From Sedimentibacter sp. SX930 (GTDB lineage Bacteria; Bacillota; Bacilli; Lactobacillales; Aerococcaceae), in the NCBI GenBank assembly GCA_002155105.1, contig MUZD01000001.1, positions 620,001 through 684,000 of the forward strand: a DNA stretch of 64,000 bases, given 5' to 3'. Positions within the stretch are counted from its first letter, which is position 1. Every line of letters begins with the position of its first letter. The notes beneath the pieces were generated by a model. It ran no database searches and was not told where the DNA came from. It saw only the letters and a list, made by a program, of their open reading frames with translations. Position numbers and translations under genes: made by a program. Below are positions 34,673 to 46,190 of this stretch, piece after piece.

Positions 34673-35795
34673 TTGGTTCATGGTGATACTATTTTTGATT
34701 ATTGGGGTCGTCAACGGCATTACGCCATATTACAGCCGGTTAAGTACACCGTTTGGAGTGACGGTTCCGACATCGCATCAAAAGGACCCTTATGTTTTGA
34801 AGCTGAAAAAAGCCTACCTGTACCAAAATGTGGTCGGGAGTATTCTGCTCGCTGCTCCAATCTTTTTCTTTCTTCGCTGGGATGATCAGGAGAAAGTGGA
34901 GATGTTCTCCAGCATCTATGTGACGGTTGCGATGTTCGTTTTCATCTTCCTGTCCTTCCTTCTCTATCTGCAGAAACGGAAACAGCTCCGCAGTTGGAAA
35001 ACAGCAAACGACATCAAAATTGAACCGAAAAAGGCCAAAATCGTCATCGATACCGGCTATCAAAAAGATCTGAAGGTGGTCTCCCATTCGGTCTTCGTTT
35101 CGGCTCAATTGTTCATCCTGTTGGTGACGGTGGCGGTCACGCTCTATTTCTATGACCTGATACCCGAGCGTTTCCCAGTTCACTGGAACAGCTCGAATGA
35201 ACCGGATCGGATTGTCGATAAAACGTATGTGAATGTATTCATGTTGCCGGCGATACAATTGTTGATGGTTCCGATGATGTTTTTCAGCCACTATTCCTTC
35301 ATCAAATCGAAACAGAAGATTTCGCCCTATCTGTCAGACCTCTCCAGCAAGCAGAGCAAATTGTTCCGTCAGGCTTGGTCCTATTACTTCCTGGTCGTGA
35401 CGGTGCTGACGCAGCTCTTGTTGAGCGGCATCCATTTCTTTTCCTTGTTCTTCGCAGACAAGGGTGCCCAGTGGGTCATCGGTATGACGATTCCGTTCGT
35501 GGTCATCATAGTTGGGTACAGCGTCTATCTGACCTGGAAATACGGCCAAGGCGGCGAAAAGCTGTTCCTGAACGAAGCGGGTGAACTGCCTGATGAAGTG
35601 ACGGAAGCGGATGAAGAGCGCTACTGGAAGTGGGGAGTATGGTATTACAACCCGGAAGATCCATCGATATTTGTCGAAAAACGCTTCGGTATCGGCAGTA
35701 CGCTGAATATGGCCAGATGGCAATCATGGGCTTTCGTCGCCGGTCTGTTGGCCTTTGTAGTGCTGACGATCGTACTTTCATTCGCGATGGAATAG
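34659..35795 (+). CDS. DUF1648/DUF5808 membrane protein
   Basis: A 378-residue membrane protein with about seven helices. A DUF1648 domain is seen in YFYDLIPERFPVHWNSSNEPDRIVDKT (about 165-192), typical for proteins beside GntR or SdpR-like regulators. The C-terminal YWKWGVWYYNPEDPSIFVEKRFGIGSTLNMAR matches the DUF5808-type segment. Related proteins in Bacillus act in signal or immunity roles, such as SdpI-like ones, but no function can be assigned here. It is translationally coupled to the GntR regulator. Confidence 0.82.
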   Translation: MLIFSWFMVILFLIIGVVNGITPYYSRLSTPFGVTVPTSHQKDPYVLKLKKAYLYQNVVGSILLAAPIFFFLRWDDQEKVEMFSSIYVTVAMFVFIFLSFLLYLQKRKQLRSWKTANDIKIEPKKAKIVIDTGYQKDLKVVSHSVFVSAQLFILLVTVAVTLYFYDLIPERFPVHWNSSNEPDRIVDKTYVNVFMLPAIQLLMVPMMFFSHYSFIKSKQKISPYLSDLSSKQSKLFRQAWSYYFLVVTVLTQLLLSGIHFFSLFFADKGAQWVIGMTIPFVVIIVGYSVYLTWKYGQGGEKLFLNEAGELPDEVTEADEERYWKWGVWYYNPEDPSIFVEKRFGIGSTLNMARWQSWAFVAGLLAFVVLTIVLSFAME

Positions 35796-35818
35796 TAATC
35801 TGTCAAAGCAAAGAACAG

Positions 35819-35849
35819 AAGGTTGCATCATTCTGATGCAGCCTTTTTT
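35819..35849 (+). terminator. terminator after the DUF1648 gene
   Basis: AAGGTTGCATCA pairs with TGATGCAGCCTT (one G-U), followed by TTTT. Confidence 0.88.
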
Positions 35850-35880
35850 GTGATGCCACACTCAAAGGAATACAGGATGA

Positions 35881-36011
35881 TGTCCGATAATGCGGAAGAA
35901 TCGGACAAGCGGCATGCGTCATCTTATGGGGTTGTCCGATAATGCGGAAGAATCGGACAAGCGGCATGCGTCATCTTATGGGGATGTCCGATAACGCGGA
36001 AGAATCGGACA
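35881..36011. repeat. 52-bp tandem repeat of hairpins, 2.5 copies
   Basis: TGTCCGAT, ten bases, AATCGGACA occurs at 35881-35907, 35933-35959 and 35985-36011, exactly 52 bp apart. The 25-base spacers are also near identical and contain GCATGC. Copy 3 differs at one base (AACGCGG for AATGCGG). It lies between convergent genes. Confidence 0.93.
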
Positions 36012-36027
36012 ACTAGGGCGCTATAGC

Positions 36028-36067
36028 CAAAAAAGAGGAGCTTCCCCATTCTGGGGCAGCTCCTCTT
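36028..36067 (-). terminator. terminator of murT-gatD
   Basis: Leftward stem of 15 bp (AAGAGGAGCT and GCCCC with partners), followed by TTTTTT. Confidence 0.88.
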
Positions 36068-36074
36068 CTTCGAT

Positions 36075-36737
36075 TTACTTTTCGATCTTTTTGTTGTGTT
36101 GGGCAATGGCCATATCGACGATGCGGTTTGCCAAATGGATATTGCGGACCAACAGCGGCCCGTGGAAATAGGAACAGAAGACATTTTTGTAGCGTGCGCC
36201 TTCGGTCTTATCTTCGCCGTTGTTGCCCATGCCTTTTTCGACTTTTCCGAGCGGACGCATATTTTCGCCAAGGAAGGTCCGTCCGTTATGATTTTCGAAA
36301 CCCTCATAGGTCTCATTGAATTCCTCGCTGCGGATCGTGATGTCACCGATGAACCGGTTGTTGTCCTGGCTCAATGTATAGTGATCCAAGGCGCTGATGC
36401 CTGGGATCTTATTGCCGGATGCATCCATATAATAATGCCCCAACAATTGGTAGCCGCCACAGATGGCCAATACAACGCCGTCGTTTTCGATATATTCCTT
36501 GATTCCTTCCGCTTTAGCCTGAATGTCTTTTGAGACGATGAACTGTTCGTAATCCTGGCCCCCTCCGAAAAAGACGAGGTCATATTTTTCGGGATCAAAC
36601 GGTTGGTCCAAACTGATGATCTCCGTTTCGAAATCGATGCCTTTTTCACGGGCACAGTATTGGAGCATCAACAGATTCCCGTTGTCGCCGTAAGTGTTCA
36701 GCAGGTTGCCGTACAAGTGGCAAATACGTAGTCGCAT
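36075..36737 (-). CDS. gatD: lipid II glutaminyl-amidation glutaminase GatD
   Basis: GatD is a class I glutamine amidotransferase that supplies ammonia to MurT, which amidates the D-glutamate of lipid II. 220 residues, the usual size. The catalytic Cys sits in VLAICGGYQLLG (about residue 93). The His of the triad is in CSYFHGPLLVRNIHLAN (about 190). LYGNLLNTYGDNGNL at the N-terminus is typical. It follows murT without any gap, so both subunits are made from one message. Confidence 0.93.
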   Translation of the reverse strand: MRLRICHLYGNLLNTYGDNGNLLMLQYCAREKGIDFETEIISLDQPFDPEKYDLVFFGGGQDYEQFIVSKDIQAKAEGIKEYIENDGVVLAICGGYQLLGHYYMDASGNKIPGISALDHYTLSQDNNRFIGDITIRSEEFNETYEGFENHNGRTFLGENMRPLGKVEKGMGNNGEDKTEGARYKNVFCSYFHGPLLVRNIHLANRIVDMAIAQHNKKIEK

Positions 36738-38090
36738 TTATTTCATCCTTTCCGCTATATAGCCTTGGTTCGCCAGCTCTTTACGGAGTTGCAGCACAGC
36801 GGTGTAAGTTGCCATCACATAGATTTTTTTCGTCGGAGCCGTTTTGAAAGCTTTGATGACATCGGTGATTTCCGGTAAAACTTCCAGTTTTTCTTCAGGT
36901 ATACCGGCAACTTTCATCCGTAAGGTCAACTCTTTTTGGCGGATGCCGCTGACGGTTACTTTCGGGATGTCAAAATCCAAAAACTTCTCGTAATTTCCGT
37001 CCCAAATCCAACTGACATCGGTTCCGTCTGCCGGGCGGTCATTAAGGATCGACACGACGCTGAATGGCTCGTCTTCGTAATGGAGGAGGTCGATGACCTG
37101 ATTCAGGCCGACCGGATTTTTGATCAGGTTCAGGATTATTTCCTTGTCGTCGACTGTGATCGTTTCCTGACGGCCAAATTTTTGCTGGGCAGCCGAGAAA
37201 CCTGCCTGGATCTCTTCCGGAGTCAAACCAAAGTGTTTGCCGACTGAATAGGCAGCCAAGGCGTTGTAGACGTTATAGAGACCGGCGACATTCGTGTGGA
37301 ACGGATGGCCATCGATTTCAAATGAAGAACTCTTGTGCGTCAATTTGTCCACTTTGGTGACAGCATAAGCCAGCTCTGGACGTTTGAAATCGCAATGTGG
37401 GCAGTAGTATTTCCCGAGGTTGCTGTAGGTATTAAATTTATAGCGCAAAATGTGCTGGCATTTCGGACAAAGCACGCCGTCCGTGTTGTAATGCGCAAGG
37501 GTATCGCCATCCGGTTCATGGTTGAAGCCGAAGTAGATCTGCTTGTTGACCAACTCTTTGGAGTTGAAAATCGGGCTGTCCCCATTCGCCAAGATGACGG
37601 CATCCGGTGCGAGCGCAGCGCCATCGACCATTTTTTGGTAGATTGTGTAGATTTCACCGAACCGGTCCATCTGATCACGGAAAACATTCGTGTTGACGAT
37701 GACTTTCGGCTTGATGAACTTTGTAACCTTAACCAGGCTGGCTTCATCGACCTCCAGAACAGCAAAGGCTCTTTCCTTTTTTACTTTTCGCGAATAGCCT
37801 TCCAGGAACGAGGAGATGATGCCTTGCTCCATGTTGGCGCCTGTCGGATTCGTCAGGATATGTGGGTATTTTTGCTGCAGGACGTGATAAGTCAAAGATG
37901 TCGTCAGCGTCTTGCCGTTCGTGCCTGTGATGATGACGACATCAAAATTTTCAGAAAGGTGTTGCAAAACGTCGGGATCCAATTTGACGGCCAGTTTACC
38001 TGGCAGGCTGGTTCCGCCTTTTGTGAATGTCTGAAGACCCCACTGGGCGATTTTCCCGATATTGATTGCTAGTGAACCGCGGATAGTCAA
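36738..38090 (-). CDS. murT: lipid II isoglutaminyl synthase subunit MurT
   Basis: MurT is a Mur-ligase-fold enzyme that, with GatD, turns D-glutamate in lipid II into D-isoglutamine, important for wall cross-linking in Gram-positives. About 450 residues. The P-loop is ITGTNGKTLTTSL (about 55). A zinc ribbon (CPKCQH, then CPHCDF, near 205-230) is inserted in the central domain, a MurT hallmark. A C-terminal DUF1727 domain contacts GatD. TTG 38090 is selected by AAGGAG nine bases upstream; longer frames to 38276 add an unrelated tail. Confidence 0.93.
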   Translation of the reverse strand: MTIRGSLAINIGKIAQWGLQTFTKGGTSLPGKLAVKLDPDVLQHLSENFDVVIITGTNGKTLTTSLTYHVLQQKYPHILTNPTGANMEQGIISSFLEGYSRKVKKERAFAVLEVDEASLVKVTKFIKPKVIVNTNVFRDQMDRFGEIYTIYQKMVDGAALAPDAVILANGDSPIFNSKELVNKQIYFGFNHEPDGDTLAHYNTDGVLCPKCQHILRYKFNTYSNLGKYYCPHCDFKRPELAYAVTKVDKLTHKSSSFEIDGHPFHTNVAGLYNVYNALAAYSVGKHFGLTPEEIQAGFSAAQQKFGRQETITVDDKEIILNLIKNPVGLNQVIDLLHYEDEPFSVVSILNDRPADGTDVSWIWDGNYEKFLDFDIPKVTVSGIRQKELTLRMKVAGIPEEKLEVLPEITDVIKAFKTAPTKKIYVMATYTAVLQLRKELANQGYIAERMK

Positions 38091-38159
38091 ATAAATTCGC
38101 TCCTTACTTATGTATCTCTTGCCATCATAGCATATAACAAGGCTTTTTTCGATAGCGTT

Positions 38160-38168
38160 AGTATAGCA
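38160..38168 (-). promoter_or_regulatory. extended -10 of the murT promoter
   Basis: Leftward TGCTATACT, a TGn-extended -10, lies 70 bases upstream of murT. No clear -35 is needed or seen. Confidence 0.5.
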
Positions 38169-38260
38169 GAAATTGCCCGGATTGAATATTTTTAGATGCC
38201 GCTTCGTGTCAGGAATTGGTGTTCCGATTGCATCTGGAGGGCTGCTGAGCGTGAATTTTA

Positions 38261-38289
38261 TTGACTTTGGAGCCATTTCCTACTATCAT
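38261..38289 (+). promoter_or_regulatory. promoter, probably for tdk
   Basis: TTGACT (38261-38266), 17-bp spacer, TATCAT (38284-38289). It gives a leader of about 170 bases before tdk. Confidence 0.65.
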
Positions 38290-38465
38290 TATACGGGATG
38301 TTATTCAGTTTTTTTATCATTCGGTAATCTTACCGGAATGGAATGATGAAGGTGAGATAATAGCGGGTCGGAAGCAGGATGACATAAGAGCATCCTTTCT
38401 TTTTGCAGGAAATTCCGGCCGATTTATGAAAAAATAGGCAAGTCGCTGTTGGAAAGGTGGACATA

Positions 38466-39038
38466 ATGGCACAGTTATTTTTTAAATATGGGGCGATGAA
38501 CAGCGGGAAATCGATCGAGATCCTGAAGGTTGCCTACAATTATGAAGAGCAGAACAAATCAGTGATGATCTTTACGAGCGCAATCGATGACCGCGATGGC
38601 GTAGGCTATGTTTCTAGCCGGATCGGTTTGAAGCGCGAGGCCACTCCGATTGCGGATGATACGGATGTGTTTTTGGAAGTCAGCAAAAATCCAAAAAAGC
38701 CAGCCTGCATTTTGATTGATGAATCCCAATTCCTATCCAAAGCGCATGTCATCCAATTAGCGCGCATCGTGGATGAATTGGGAATCCCGGTGATGGCGTT
38801 CGGATTGAAGAATGATTTCCAGAACGAATTGTTCGAAGGCTCCAAATATCTGTTGCTCTACGCGGATAAGATAGAAGAAATCAAGACTATCTGCTGGTAC
38901 TGTCATAAAAAAGCGATCATGAACATGCGTGTCGTGGATGGAAAACCAGTATATGCCGGCGAACAGATCCAGATCGGCGGAAACGAATCCTATCTTCCCG
39001 TCTGCCGTAACCATTACCACCATCCGCCCTTGGCCTAG
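38466..39038 (+). CDS. tdk: thymidine kinase
   Basis: Phosphorylates thymidine with ATP in the salvage of dTMP. 190 residues, bacterial TK1-like. The P-loop is [13 protein letters not shown] at the N-terminus. The Walker B-like ILIDESQFL contains the catalytic Glu region, and a C-terminal zinc-binding part shows CWYCHKKA and PVCRNHY. AAAGGTGG lies seven bases before ATG 38466. prfA follows 42 bases later, the usual order in Gram-positives. Confidence 0.95.
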   Translation: MAQLFFKYGAMNSGKSIEILKVAYNYEEQNKSVMIFTSAIDDRDGVGYVSSRIGLKREATPIADDTDVFLEVSKNPKKPACILIDESQFLSKAHVIQLARIVDELGIPVMAFGLKNDFQNELFEGSKYLLLYADKIEEIKTICWYCHKKAIMNMRVVDGKPVYAGEQIQIGGNESYLPVCRNHYHHPPLA

Positions 39039-39080
39039 AACAGATACTCAGAAACATAAAAAGAGGAGTTTGAAAAAGTT

Positions 39081-40160
39081 ATGTATGATCAATTAGATGC
39101 ATTCATTATCCGTTATGAAGAGCTTTCCGAATTGTTGAGCGATCCGGAAGTCCAGGCTGACACAAAACGGTTCTTGGGATTGACCAAAGAAGAAGCAGGG
39201 CTGCGCGAGAAAGTCGCGACCTTCAATCGCTATAAAGAAGTGGAAGGAGAAATCTCCGACACAGAAGAAATGTTGTCAGAAAAGTTGGATGACGACATGG
39301 CTGCTATGGCCAAAGAGGAATTGAACGACTTAAAGAAAGAGAAGACCGAGCTTGAAGAGCGCATCAAAGTTTTGTTGCTCCCTACAGATCCGAATGATGA
39401 CAAAAATATCATCATGGAGATCCGTGGGGCTGCCGGCGGGGATGAGGCTGCTTTGTTCGCTGGGAAGCTGTTCACAATGTACAGCAAATTCGCTGAAAGC
39501 CATGGCTGGCGCGTTGAGGTCATGGATGCGAACATTACCGGCATCGGCGGTTACAAAGAGATCATCCTGATGATCAGCGGAAACGGTGCCTATTCCAAAC
39601 TGAAATACGAGAGCGGTGCACACCGTGTTCAACGTGTCCCGGAAACAGAATCTCAAGGACGTGTGCATACCTCCACTGCCACCGTTGTCGTCTTGCCGGA
39701 AGCGGAAGATGTCGAATTGAACATCGAAGACAAAGACATCCGCACAGATATCTACCATGCCAGCGGAGCCGGCGGACAGCACGTCAACAAGACTGCATCC
39801 GCGGTCCGTTTGACTCACTTGCCGACCGGAATCGCCGTTGCCATGCAGGATGAGCGATCCCAAATCAAAAACCGCGAGAAAGCGATGAAAATTTTGCGCA
39901 CGCGTGTCTACGACAAAATTTCTTCAGATGCACAATCAGAATACGATGCGACGCGTAAATCCGCAATCGGTACAGGCGATCGTTCCGAACGGATCCGCAC
40001 CTACAATTTCCCGCAAAACCGTGTCACGGATCACCGTATCGGCTTGACCTTGCAAAAGTTGGATACGATTTTAAGCGGAAAATTGGATGAAGTCATCGAT
40101 GCGTTGATCATGGCAGATCAAACGCAAAAATTGGAGTCCTTAAACAATGGGTCAATCTAA
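39081..40160 (+). CDS. prfA: peptide chain release factor 1
   Basis: RF1 reads UAA and UAG stop codons and triggers release of the peptide. 359 residues. The stop-codon tripeptide PxT is present as PET in [16 protein letters not shown]. The GGQ motif lies in [25 protein letters not shown] (about 231-233). It overlaps prmC, which methylates the Gln of GGQ, by 14 bases, a conserved coupling. AAAGAGGAG precedes the ATG. Confidence 0.97.
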   Translation: MYDQLDAFIIRYEELSELLSDPEVQADTKRFLGLTKEEAGLREKVATFNRYKEVEGEISDTEEMLSEKLDDDMAAMAKEELNDLKKEKTELEERIKVLLLPTDPNDDKNIIMEIRGAAGGDEAALFAGKLFTMYSKFAESHGWRVEVMDANITGIGGYKEIILMISGNGAYSKLKYESGAHRVQRVPETESQGRVHTSTATVVVLPEAEDVELNIEDKDIRTDIYHASGAGGQHVNKTASAVRLTHLPTGIAVAMQDERSQIKNREKAMKILRTRVYDKISSDAQSEYDATRKSAIGTGDRSERIRTYNFPQNRVTDHRIGLTLQKLDTILSGKLDEVIDALIMADQTQKLESLNNGSI

Positions 40161-40995
40161 GGAGCTCACTTACCAGCAAGCATTGCAGAATGGCGCGCTT
40201 TTTTTGGAACAAAACGAGAAAAGTCCGTTGGCTGCTGAAAGGCTGCTTTTGGATCGCTTGGGTTGGACGAAAACGGATCTTTTGATGCGTTTTGCCGAGA
40301 CGATAACGGAGCAGCAATACAAGCAGTATTTCAGCGACATAAATGAGTATGTCGCTGGCAAACCGATCCAGTACATCGTAGGCGTCGAGTGGTTCTATGG
40401 GTATCCCTTGAAAGTCACTGAAGCTACGTTGATTCCACGCCCGGAAACGGAAGAGCTCGTGCAACGGGCGCTAAAATGCCTGGAAGGGAAAGGGCCGCAG
40501 AAGGTCCTCGATATCGGGACAGGGTCCGGCGCCATTGCCATTGCGATGAAGAAGGAACGCCCGCAGGATGAAGTGACAGCCACCGACATTTCTGAAGAAG
40601 CGTTGGCCGTTGCGAAAGAGAACGCGGAGCAACTGGATGCCGACATCCGTTTCCTACAAGGGGATCTGCTGGAACCCGTTCAGCTGGAGACCTTCGACTG
40701 CATCCTCAGCAATCCGCCTTACATCAGCGAAGATGAGATCGGTTTGATGGACCGCTCCGTTTTGGAGTACGAACCGCATTCGGCTTTGTTCGCTGACCAC
40801 GACGGATTGGACCTATACCAAAAGATGGCTTTCACGCTGCCGTTCCATTTGAAAACGGACGGATGTCTGTTCCTGGAAATTGGGTTCAGCCAAGGCGAAA
40901 AACTGTTGGAACTCTACAAAAAAGCTTTCCCGGATAAAACGGTCACGATCGAAAAAGATCTGTCCGGCCTCGATCGCATGCTCATAGTCAAATAA
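40147..40995 (+). CDS. prmC: release factor glutamine methyltransferase
   Basis: PrmC (HemK) methylates the glutamine in the GGQ motif of release factors with S-adenosylmethionine. 282 residues. A helical N-terminal domain (1-85) precedes the methyltransferase domain, with the SAM loop [18 protein letters not shown] and the catalytic [12 protein letters not shown]. It overlaps prfA by 14 bases. A large interrupted palindrome follows directly after its stop. Confidence 0.96.
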   Translation: MGQSKELTYQQALQNGALFLEQNEKSPLAAERLLLDRLGWTKTDLLMRFAETITEQQYKQYFSDINEYVAGKPIQYIVGVEWFYGYPLKVTEATLIPRPETEELVQRALKCLEGKGPQKVLDIGTGSGAIAIAMKKERPQDEVTATDISEEALAVAKENAEQLDADIRFLQGDLLEPVQLETFDCILSNPPYISEDEIGLMDRSVLEYEPHSALFADHDGLDLYQKMAFTLPFHLKTDGCLFLEIGFSQGEKLLELYKKAFPDKTVTIEKDLSGLDRMLIVK

Positions 40996-41000
40996 GAAAA

Positions 41001-41112
41001 GCTGAACGGGTTCGTTCAGCCCTGAATGAAATTTAGGAAATTGGGCCGACTGAGCATCGTAGAGCGCAATAGGCCCAATTTATCTAATTTCCGAAGGGCT
41101 AACCCGTGAAGC
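41001..41112. repeat. 112-bp interrupted palindrome after prmC
   Basis: Arms pair in order: GCT (41001) with AGC (41110); ACGGGTT (41006-41012) with AACCCGT (41101-41107); AGCCCT (41018-41023) with AGGGCT (41095-41100); GAAATT (41028-41033) with AATTTC (41086-41091); AAATTGGGCC (41038-41047) with GGCCCAATTT (41072-41081). The loop is 24 bases. An alternative hairpin GCTGAAC/GTTCAGC (41001-41007, 41014-41020) competes with the outer arms. Confidence 0.8.
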
Positions 41113-41259
41113 TAGCCAACTGACTTATTAAGCATATCTATGAAGAAAAGAGTCGCCTGTTATCCATGGGCAAAAAATGGCTGCGGGCAATTGCCCCAGC
41201 TATTTTTTTACCTGAACAGCGACCTTGCAAGTCAAAATATCCAGAAAGGAGCATTTACT

Positions 41260-42288
41260 ATGGAAACGAAATTATACGACACATCAACGATTGATGAGGC
41301 AGCCGAGTTGCTGAAAGCCGGACAATTGATCGCCTTCCCGACAGAGACTGTCTACGGCTTGGGCGCTATCGCATCAAATGATGAAGCCGTCAAAAATGTA
41401 TATAAAGTGAAAGGAAGGCCCAGTGACAATCCCTTGATTGTTCATGTATCTGATCGGGATATTGCTCAGTATGTAGCTTTTGTTCCGCAACAGGCAGAAG
41501 CTTTGATGGAGGCTTTTTGGCCGGGTCCATTGACGTTGATTTTTCCGATGAAAGAAGGGGTTTTTGCGCCTACCGTTACCGCAGGCCACAAAACCGTCGC
41601 GCTGCGGATGCCCGATCAAGAGCAGACGCTGGAATTGATCAGAAAAACCGGCTTTCCTTTGGTAGGACCGAGCGCGAATACATCAGGCAAACCGAGCCCG
41701 ACGACAGCCCAACATGTGATGCACGACCTATCGGGAAAAATTGCGGGAATCCTTGATGGCGGAGAAACGCAGATCGGTTTGGAATCCACCGTACTGGACT
41801 TGACCAATGCCGAAGGACCTGTCATTTTGCGCCCGGGTGCCATCACGGAAGTGCAGCTGGAGCCGATCATCGGCAAACTGTCAAGCAGTGCGCAAACAAC
41901 AAATGAAGCGGAGGCTCCGAAAGCGCCAGGGATGAAGTACCAACATTATGCTCCCGCGCAACCGGTCGTGCTCGTCGATGGAACGGCTGCTGATTGGGAA
42001 GCCGCCATTGAGGAGTATCGCGGTGAAGGCAAGGAAATCGGCATTTTGGCATCCGATGAACAACTGGCTGCCCATAAGCATGCAGCGCTAGCTACCTATT
42101 CATTGGGATCGAAGAATGATGTGGCGGCAGCATCGCAGCGTCTCTATGCCGGATTGCGTTATCTGGATGAACAGCCGATCGATGTGATTTTGGCAGAGGC
42201 TTATGACCTTGGCGGCCTCGGGAAGGCATTCATGAATCGTCTGGAAAAAGCGGCTTCTTCAAAATATCCGAAAAAACAGGCGGAATAA
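41260..42288 (+). CDS. threonylcarbamoyl-AMP synthase, Sua5/YwlC type
   Basis: Makes threonylcarbamoyl-AMP from threonine, bicarbonate and ATP for the t6A37 modification of ANN-reading tRNAs. 342 residues: an N-terminal YrdC/Sua5 domain (about 1-205) with AFPTETVYGLGAIASN, KGRPSDNPLIVHV and GPSANTSGKPSPTTAQHV. A linker follows, and then the C-terminal Sua5 domain (about 225-340) beginning with APGMKYQHYAP. AAAGGAG lies nine bases before ATG 41260; an earlier frame start at 41140 lacks family similarity. Confidence 0.95.
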   Translation: METKLYDTSTIDEAAELLKAGQLIAFPTETVYGLGAIASNDEAVKNVYKVKGRPSDNPLIVHVSDRDIAQYVAFVPQQAEALMEAFWPGPLTLIFPMKEGVFAPTVTAGHKTVALRMPDQEQTLELIRKTGFPLVGPSANTSGKPSPTTAQHVMHDLSGKIAGILDGGETQIGLESTVLDLTNAEGPVILRPGAITEVQLEPIIGKLSSSAQTTNEAEAPKAPGMKYQHYAPAQPVVLVDGTAADWEAAIEEYRGEGKEIGILASDEQLAAHKHAALATYSLGSKNDVAAASQRLYAGLRYLDEQPIDVILAEAYDLGGLGKAFMNRLEKAASSKYPKKQAE

Positions 42289-42370
42289 TCGCCTAATATC
42301 CGTCTTTAGCTTACTTTTTATACAAAATATCCAAATTCAGGAGCTTATATGTTTTATTTCTGAAAAATTA

Positions 42371-42379
42371 TGCTATACT
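42371..42379 (+). promoter_or_regulatory. extended -10 promoter of glyA
   Basis: TGCTATACT, a TGn-extended -10, lies 58 bases before the glyA ATG. Confidence 0.6.
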
Positions 42380-42436
42380 CAACTTACATTTTTTTATGTT
42401 TAAAATTTTGGAATAATGTGATGGAAGGGTGCAAAC

Positions 42437-43675
42437 ATGGATAAAGAATTATTTGCAGCAATTGATAAAGAACGCGAAAGACAAGAGAACGGAATCGAGC
42501 TGATTGCTTCCGAAAACTTTGTATCTGAAGATGTTATGAGAGCACAAGGCAGCATCTTGACCAACAAATATGCTGAAGGCTACCCTGGTCGTCGTTACTA
42601 TGGTGGTTGCGAGTTTATCGATATCATCGAAAATTTGGCGATCGATCGCATTAAAGCAATTTTTGGTGCAGAATATGCCAACGTACAACCCCATTCCGGT
42701 TCGCAAGCAAATATGGCAGCTTACCGTGCATTAGTTCAACCCGGCGACAAAATCTTGGGTATGGACCTGAGCCATGGCGGCCACTTAACGCATGGCGCAT
42801 CCGTGAACTTCAGCGGCCAGACATATGACTTCGTTGCTTATGGTGTGGAAAAAGAATCAGAAACAATCAATTATGACACTGTCAGAGAGATTGCCCTGAA
42901 AGAACAACCAAAATTGATCGTTGCCGGCGCCAGTGCTTACCCACGCGCAATCGATTTCAAACGTTTAAGAGAAATCGCTGATGAAGTCGGCGCTTACTTC
43001 ATGGTCGATATGGCTCATATCGCAGGACTTTGCGCAACAGGACATCACCAAAATCCTGTTGAATATGCCGACATCGTAACCACCACAACACATAAAACGC
43101 TTCGCGGCCCGCGCGGCGGCGTCATCTTAGCCAAAGAAGAATTCGGCAAAAAGTTGAACAGTGCTGTCTTCCCAGGCATCCAAGGTGGTCCTTTAGAGCA
43201 CGTCATCGCTGCTAAAGCTGTTTCGTTCTTTGAAGCTGCAACACCAGAGTATACTGAATATATCGGACAAGTCATCAAAAATGCCCAGGCAATGGCTGAT
43301 GTCTTCAATGCATCCGACCTGCGCGTCATCAGTGGCGGAACAGATAATCATTTATTATTGTTGGATGTTACAAGCAGCGGCTTGAACGGAAAACAAGTAG
43401 AAAAATTGTTGGATACAGTTGAAATCACTGTCAACAAAAATACGATTCCTTTCGAAACGCTAGGCGCCAACAAAGCCAGCGGAATCCGTATCGGCACACC
43501 TGCCATCACAACTAGAGGCTTGAAGGAAGCAGAAGCACGCAAAGTTGCTGAATTGATCGTGGAAACTATCCAAAACCACACAGATGAAGCGAAATTGGAT
43601 GAAGTCCGTGCGGCTGTCAAAGCCATCACGCAAGCTTTCCCATTGCACAAAAAATTAGCTGCAACTGAAGCGTAA
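42437..43675 (+). CDS. glyA: serine hydroxymethyltransferase
   Basis: Interconverts serine and glycine with tetrahydrofolate, the main source of one-carbon units. 412 residues. The PLP lysine is in [14 protein letters not shown] (about residue 227). [15 protein letters not shown] and [11 protein letters not shown] are further family motifs. AAGGG lies about 10 bases before the ATG. It sits upstream of upp and the ATP synthase operon, as in Bacillus, and ends in a terminator. Confidence 0.97.
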   Translation: MDKELFAAIDKERERQENGIELIASENFVSEDVMRAQGSILTNKYAEGYPGRRYYGGCEFIDIIENLAIDRIKAIFGAEYANVQPHSGSQANMAAYRALVQPGDKILGMDLSHGGHLTHGASVNFSGQTYDFVAYGVEKESETINYDTVREIALKEQPKLIVAGASAYPRAIDFKRLREIADEVGAYFMVDMAHIAGLCATGHHQNPVEYADIVTTTTHKTLRGPRGGVILAKEEFGKKLNSAVFPGIQGGPLEHVIAAKAVSFFEAATPEYTEYIGQVIKNAQAMADVFNASDLRVISGGTDNHLLLLDVTSSGLNGKQVEKLLDTVEITVNKNTIPFETLGANKASGIRIGTPAITTRGLKEAEARKVAELIVETIQNHTDEAKLDEVRAAVKAITQAFPLHKKLAATEA

Positions 43676-43685
43676 TAGATTACTG

Positions 43686-43714
43686 AAGAGCTGCCTCTAT
43701 GAGGCGGCTCTTTT
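43686..43714 (+). terminator. terminator of glyA
   Basis: AAGAGCTGCCTC pairs with GAGGCGGCTCTT (one T-G pair) around a TAT loop, then TT. Confidence 0.85.
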
Positions 43715-43925
43715 CTTCGGTCTGCGTACTTTGTCGGCTGAACGCAGATTGAAGCATACCGAAGAGCCGACGACCTCATCATTTATCCCAAAAAACAAGC
43801 ACAACCAGGCCTGTTTCATCCCTAAACATATCGTTCAGTGTTTTCTCATTGTTTTATTTCTGGTATTTACAGCGGTTTTCCATTACAATAGGTTGAGCAA
43901 AAATAGGAAAGTGGGGCAAAAGTAT

Positions 43926-44561
43926 ATGGGAGAATTCCATGTAATGAATCACCCGTTGATTCAACACAAATTAACAATCATCCGCGAGAAAGAATGCGGA
44001 ACAAAGGTTTTCCGTGAGGTAGTAAGCGAAATCGCGATGTTGATGGCTTATGAAGTAACAAGGGATATGCCTTTGGAAGACATCGAGATCGAAACGCCAT
44101 TGGTGAAAACGACTCAAAAAACGTTATCAGGTAAAAAGGTTGCCATCATTCCGATCCTGCGTGCAGGTTTAGGGATGGTCGATGGTTTCTTGGCGATGCT
44201 GCCTGCTGCAAAAGTTGGCCATATCGGCATGTACCGTGACCATGAGACATTGGAGCCAGTAGAATATTTCGTGAAATTACCGACTGACATCCAAGAACGT
44301 CAATTGTTCATCGTTGACCCAATGTTGGCGACAGGCGGATCAGCCATCGCGGCTATCGAAGCGTTGGAAAAGAGAGGCGCATCACCATCATCCATGAAGT
44401 TCATCTGCCTTGTGGCAGCTCCTGAAGGAGTGGAAGCATTGCACGCGGCTTATCCGGATGTGGATATCTATGCAGCTTCTTTGGATGAAAGATTGGACGA
44501 AAACAGCTACATCCTTCCTGGTTTGGGTGACGCTGGCGACCGATTGTTCGGCACAAAATAA
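43926..44561 (+). CDS. upp: uracil phosphoribosyltransferase
   Basis: Salvages uracil to UMP with PRPP. 211 residues. The PRPP loop is [18 protein letters not shown] (about 130-147). [14 protein letters not shown] and the C-terminal [13 protein letters not shown] complete the family pattern. ATG 43926 gives the same N-terminus as known Upp proteins ([17 protein letters not shown]); an ATG 18 bases later is less likely. It lies directly upstream of the atp operon region and has its own terminator. Confidence 0.96.
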   Translation: MGEFHVMNHPLIQHKLTIIREKECGTKVFREVVSEIAMLMAYEVTRDMPLEDIEIETPLVKTTQKTLSGKKVAIIPILRAGLGMVDGFLAMLPAAKVGHIGMYRDHETLEPVEYFVKLPTDIQERQLFIVDPMLATGGSAIAAIEALEKRGASPSSMKFICLVAAPEGVEALHAAYPDVDIYAASLDERLDENSYILPGLGDAGDRLFGTK

Positions 44562-44669
44562 GCGTTCAAAATGGCATTGAGACAATTGTGTCCATAATTG
44601 TCGAACAGTCAATATTATCATGAGAACGATCTTCCCAGTTACATAATCTTGAAAAATAAAAATAAAGAG

Positions 44670-44711
44670 CTGAGCCAGATATCCGATGGGTATTTCTGGC
44701 TCAGTTTTTTT
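44670..44711 (+). terminator. terminator of upp
   Basis: CTGAGCCAGA (44670-44679) pairs with TCTGGCTCAG (44695-44704), with TATCC/GGGTA inside, followed by a seven-base T-run. Confidence 0.92.
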
Positions 44712-46151
<1,440 letters not shown>

Positions 46152-46190
46152 TAGGGACCAGCAAGACAGATAACTACAGGAGGGATGAGA

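Noticed and set aside
35881-36011. The 52-bp repeats as a CRISPR array
   Set aside because: The spacers are near-identical to each other, so they are not acquired spacers; it is a simple tandem repeat.
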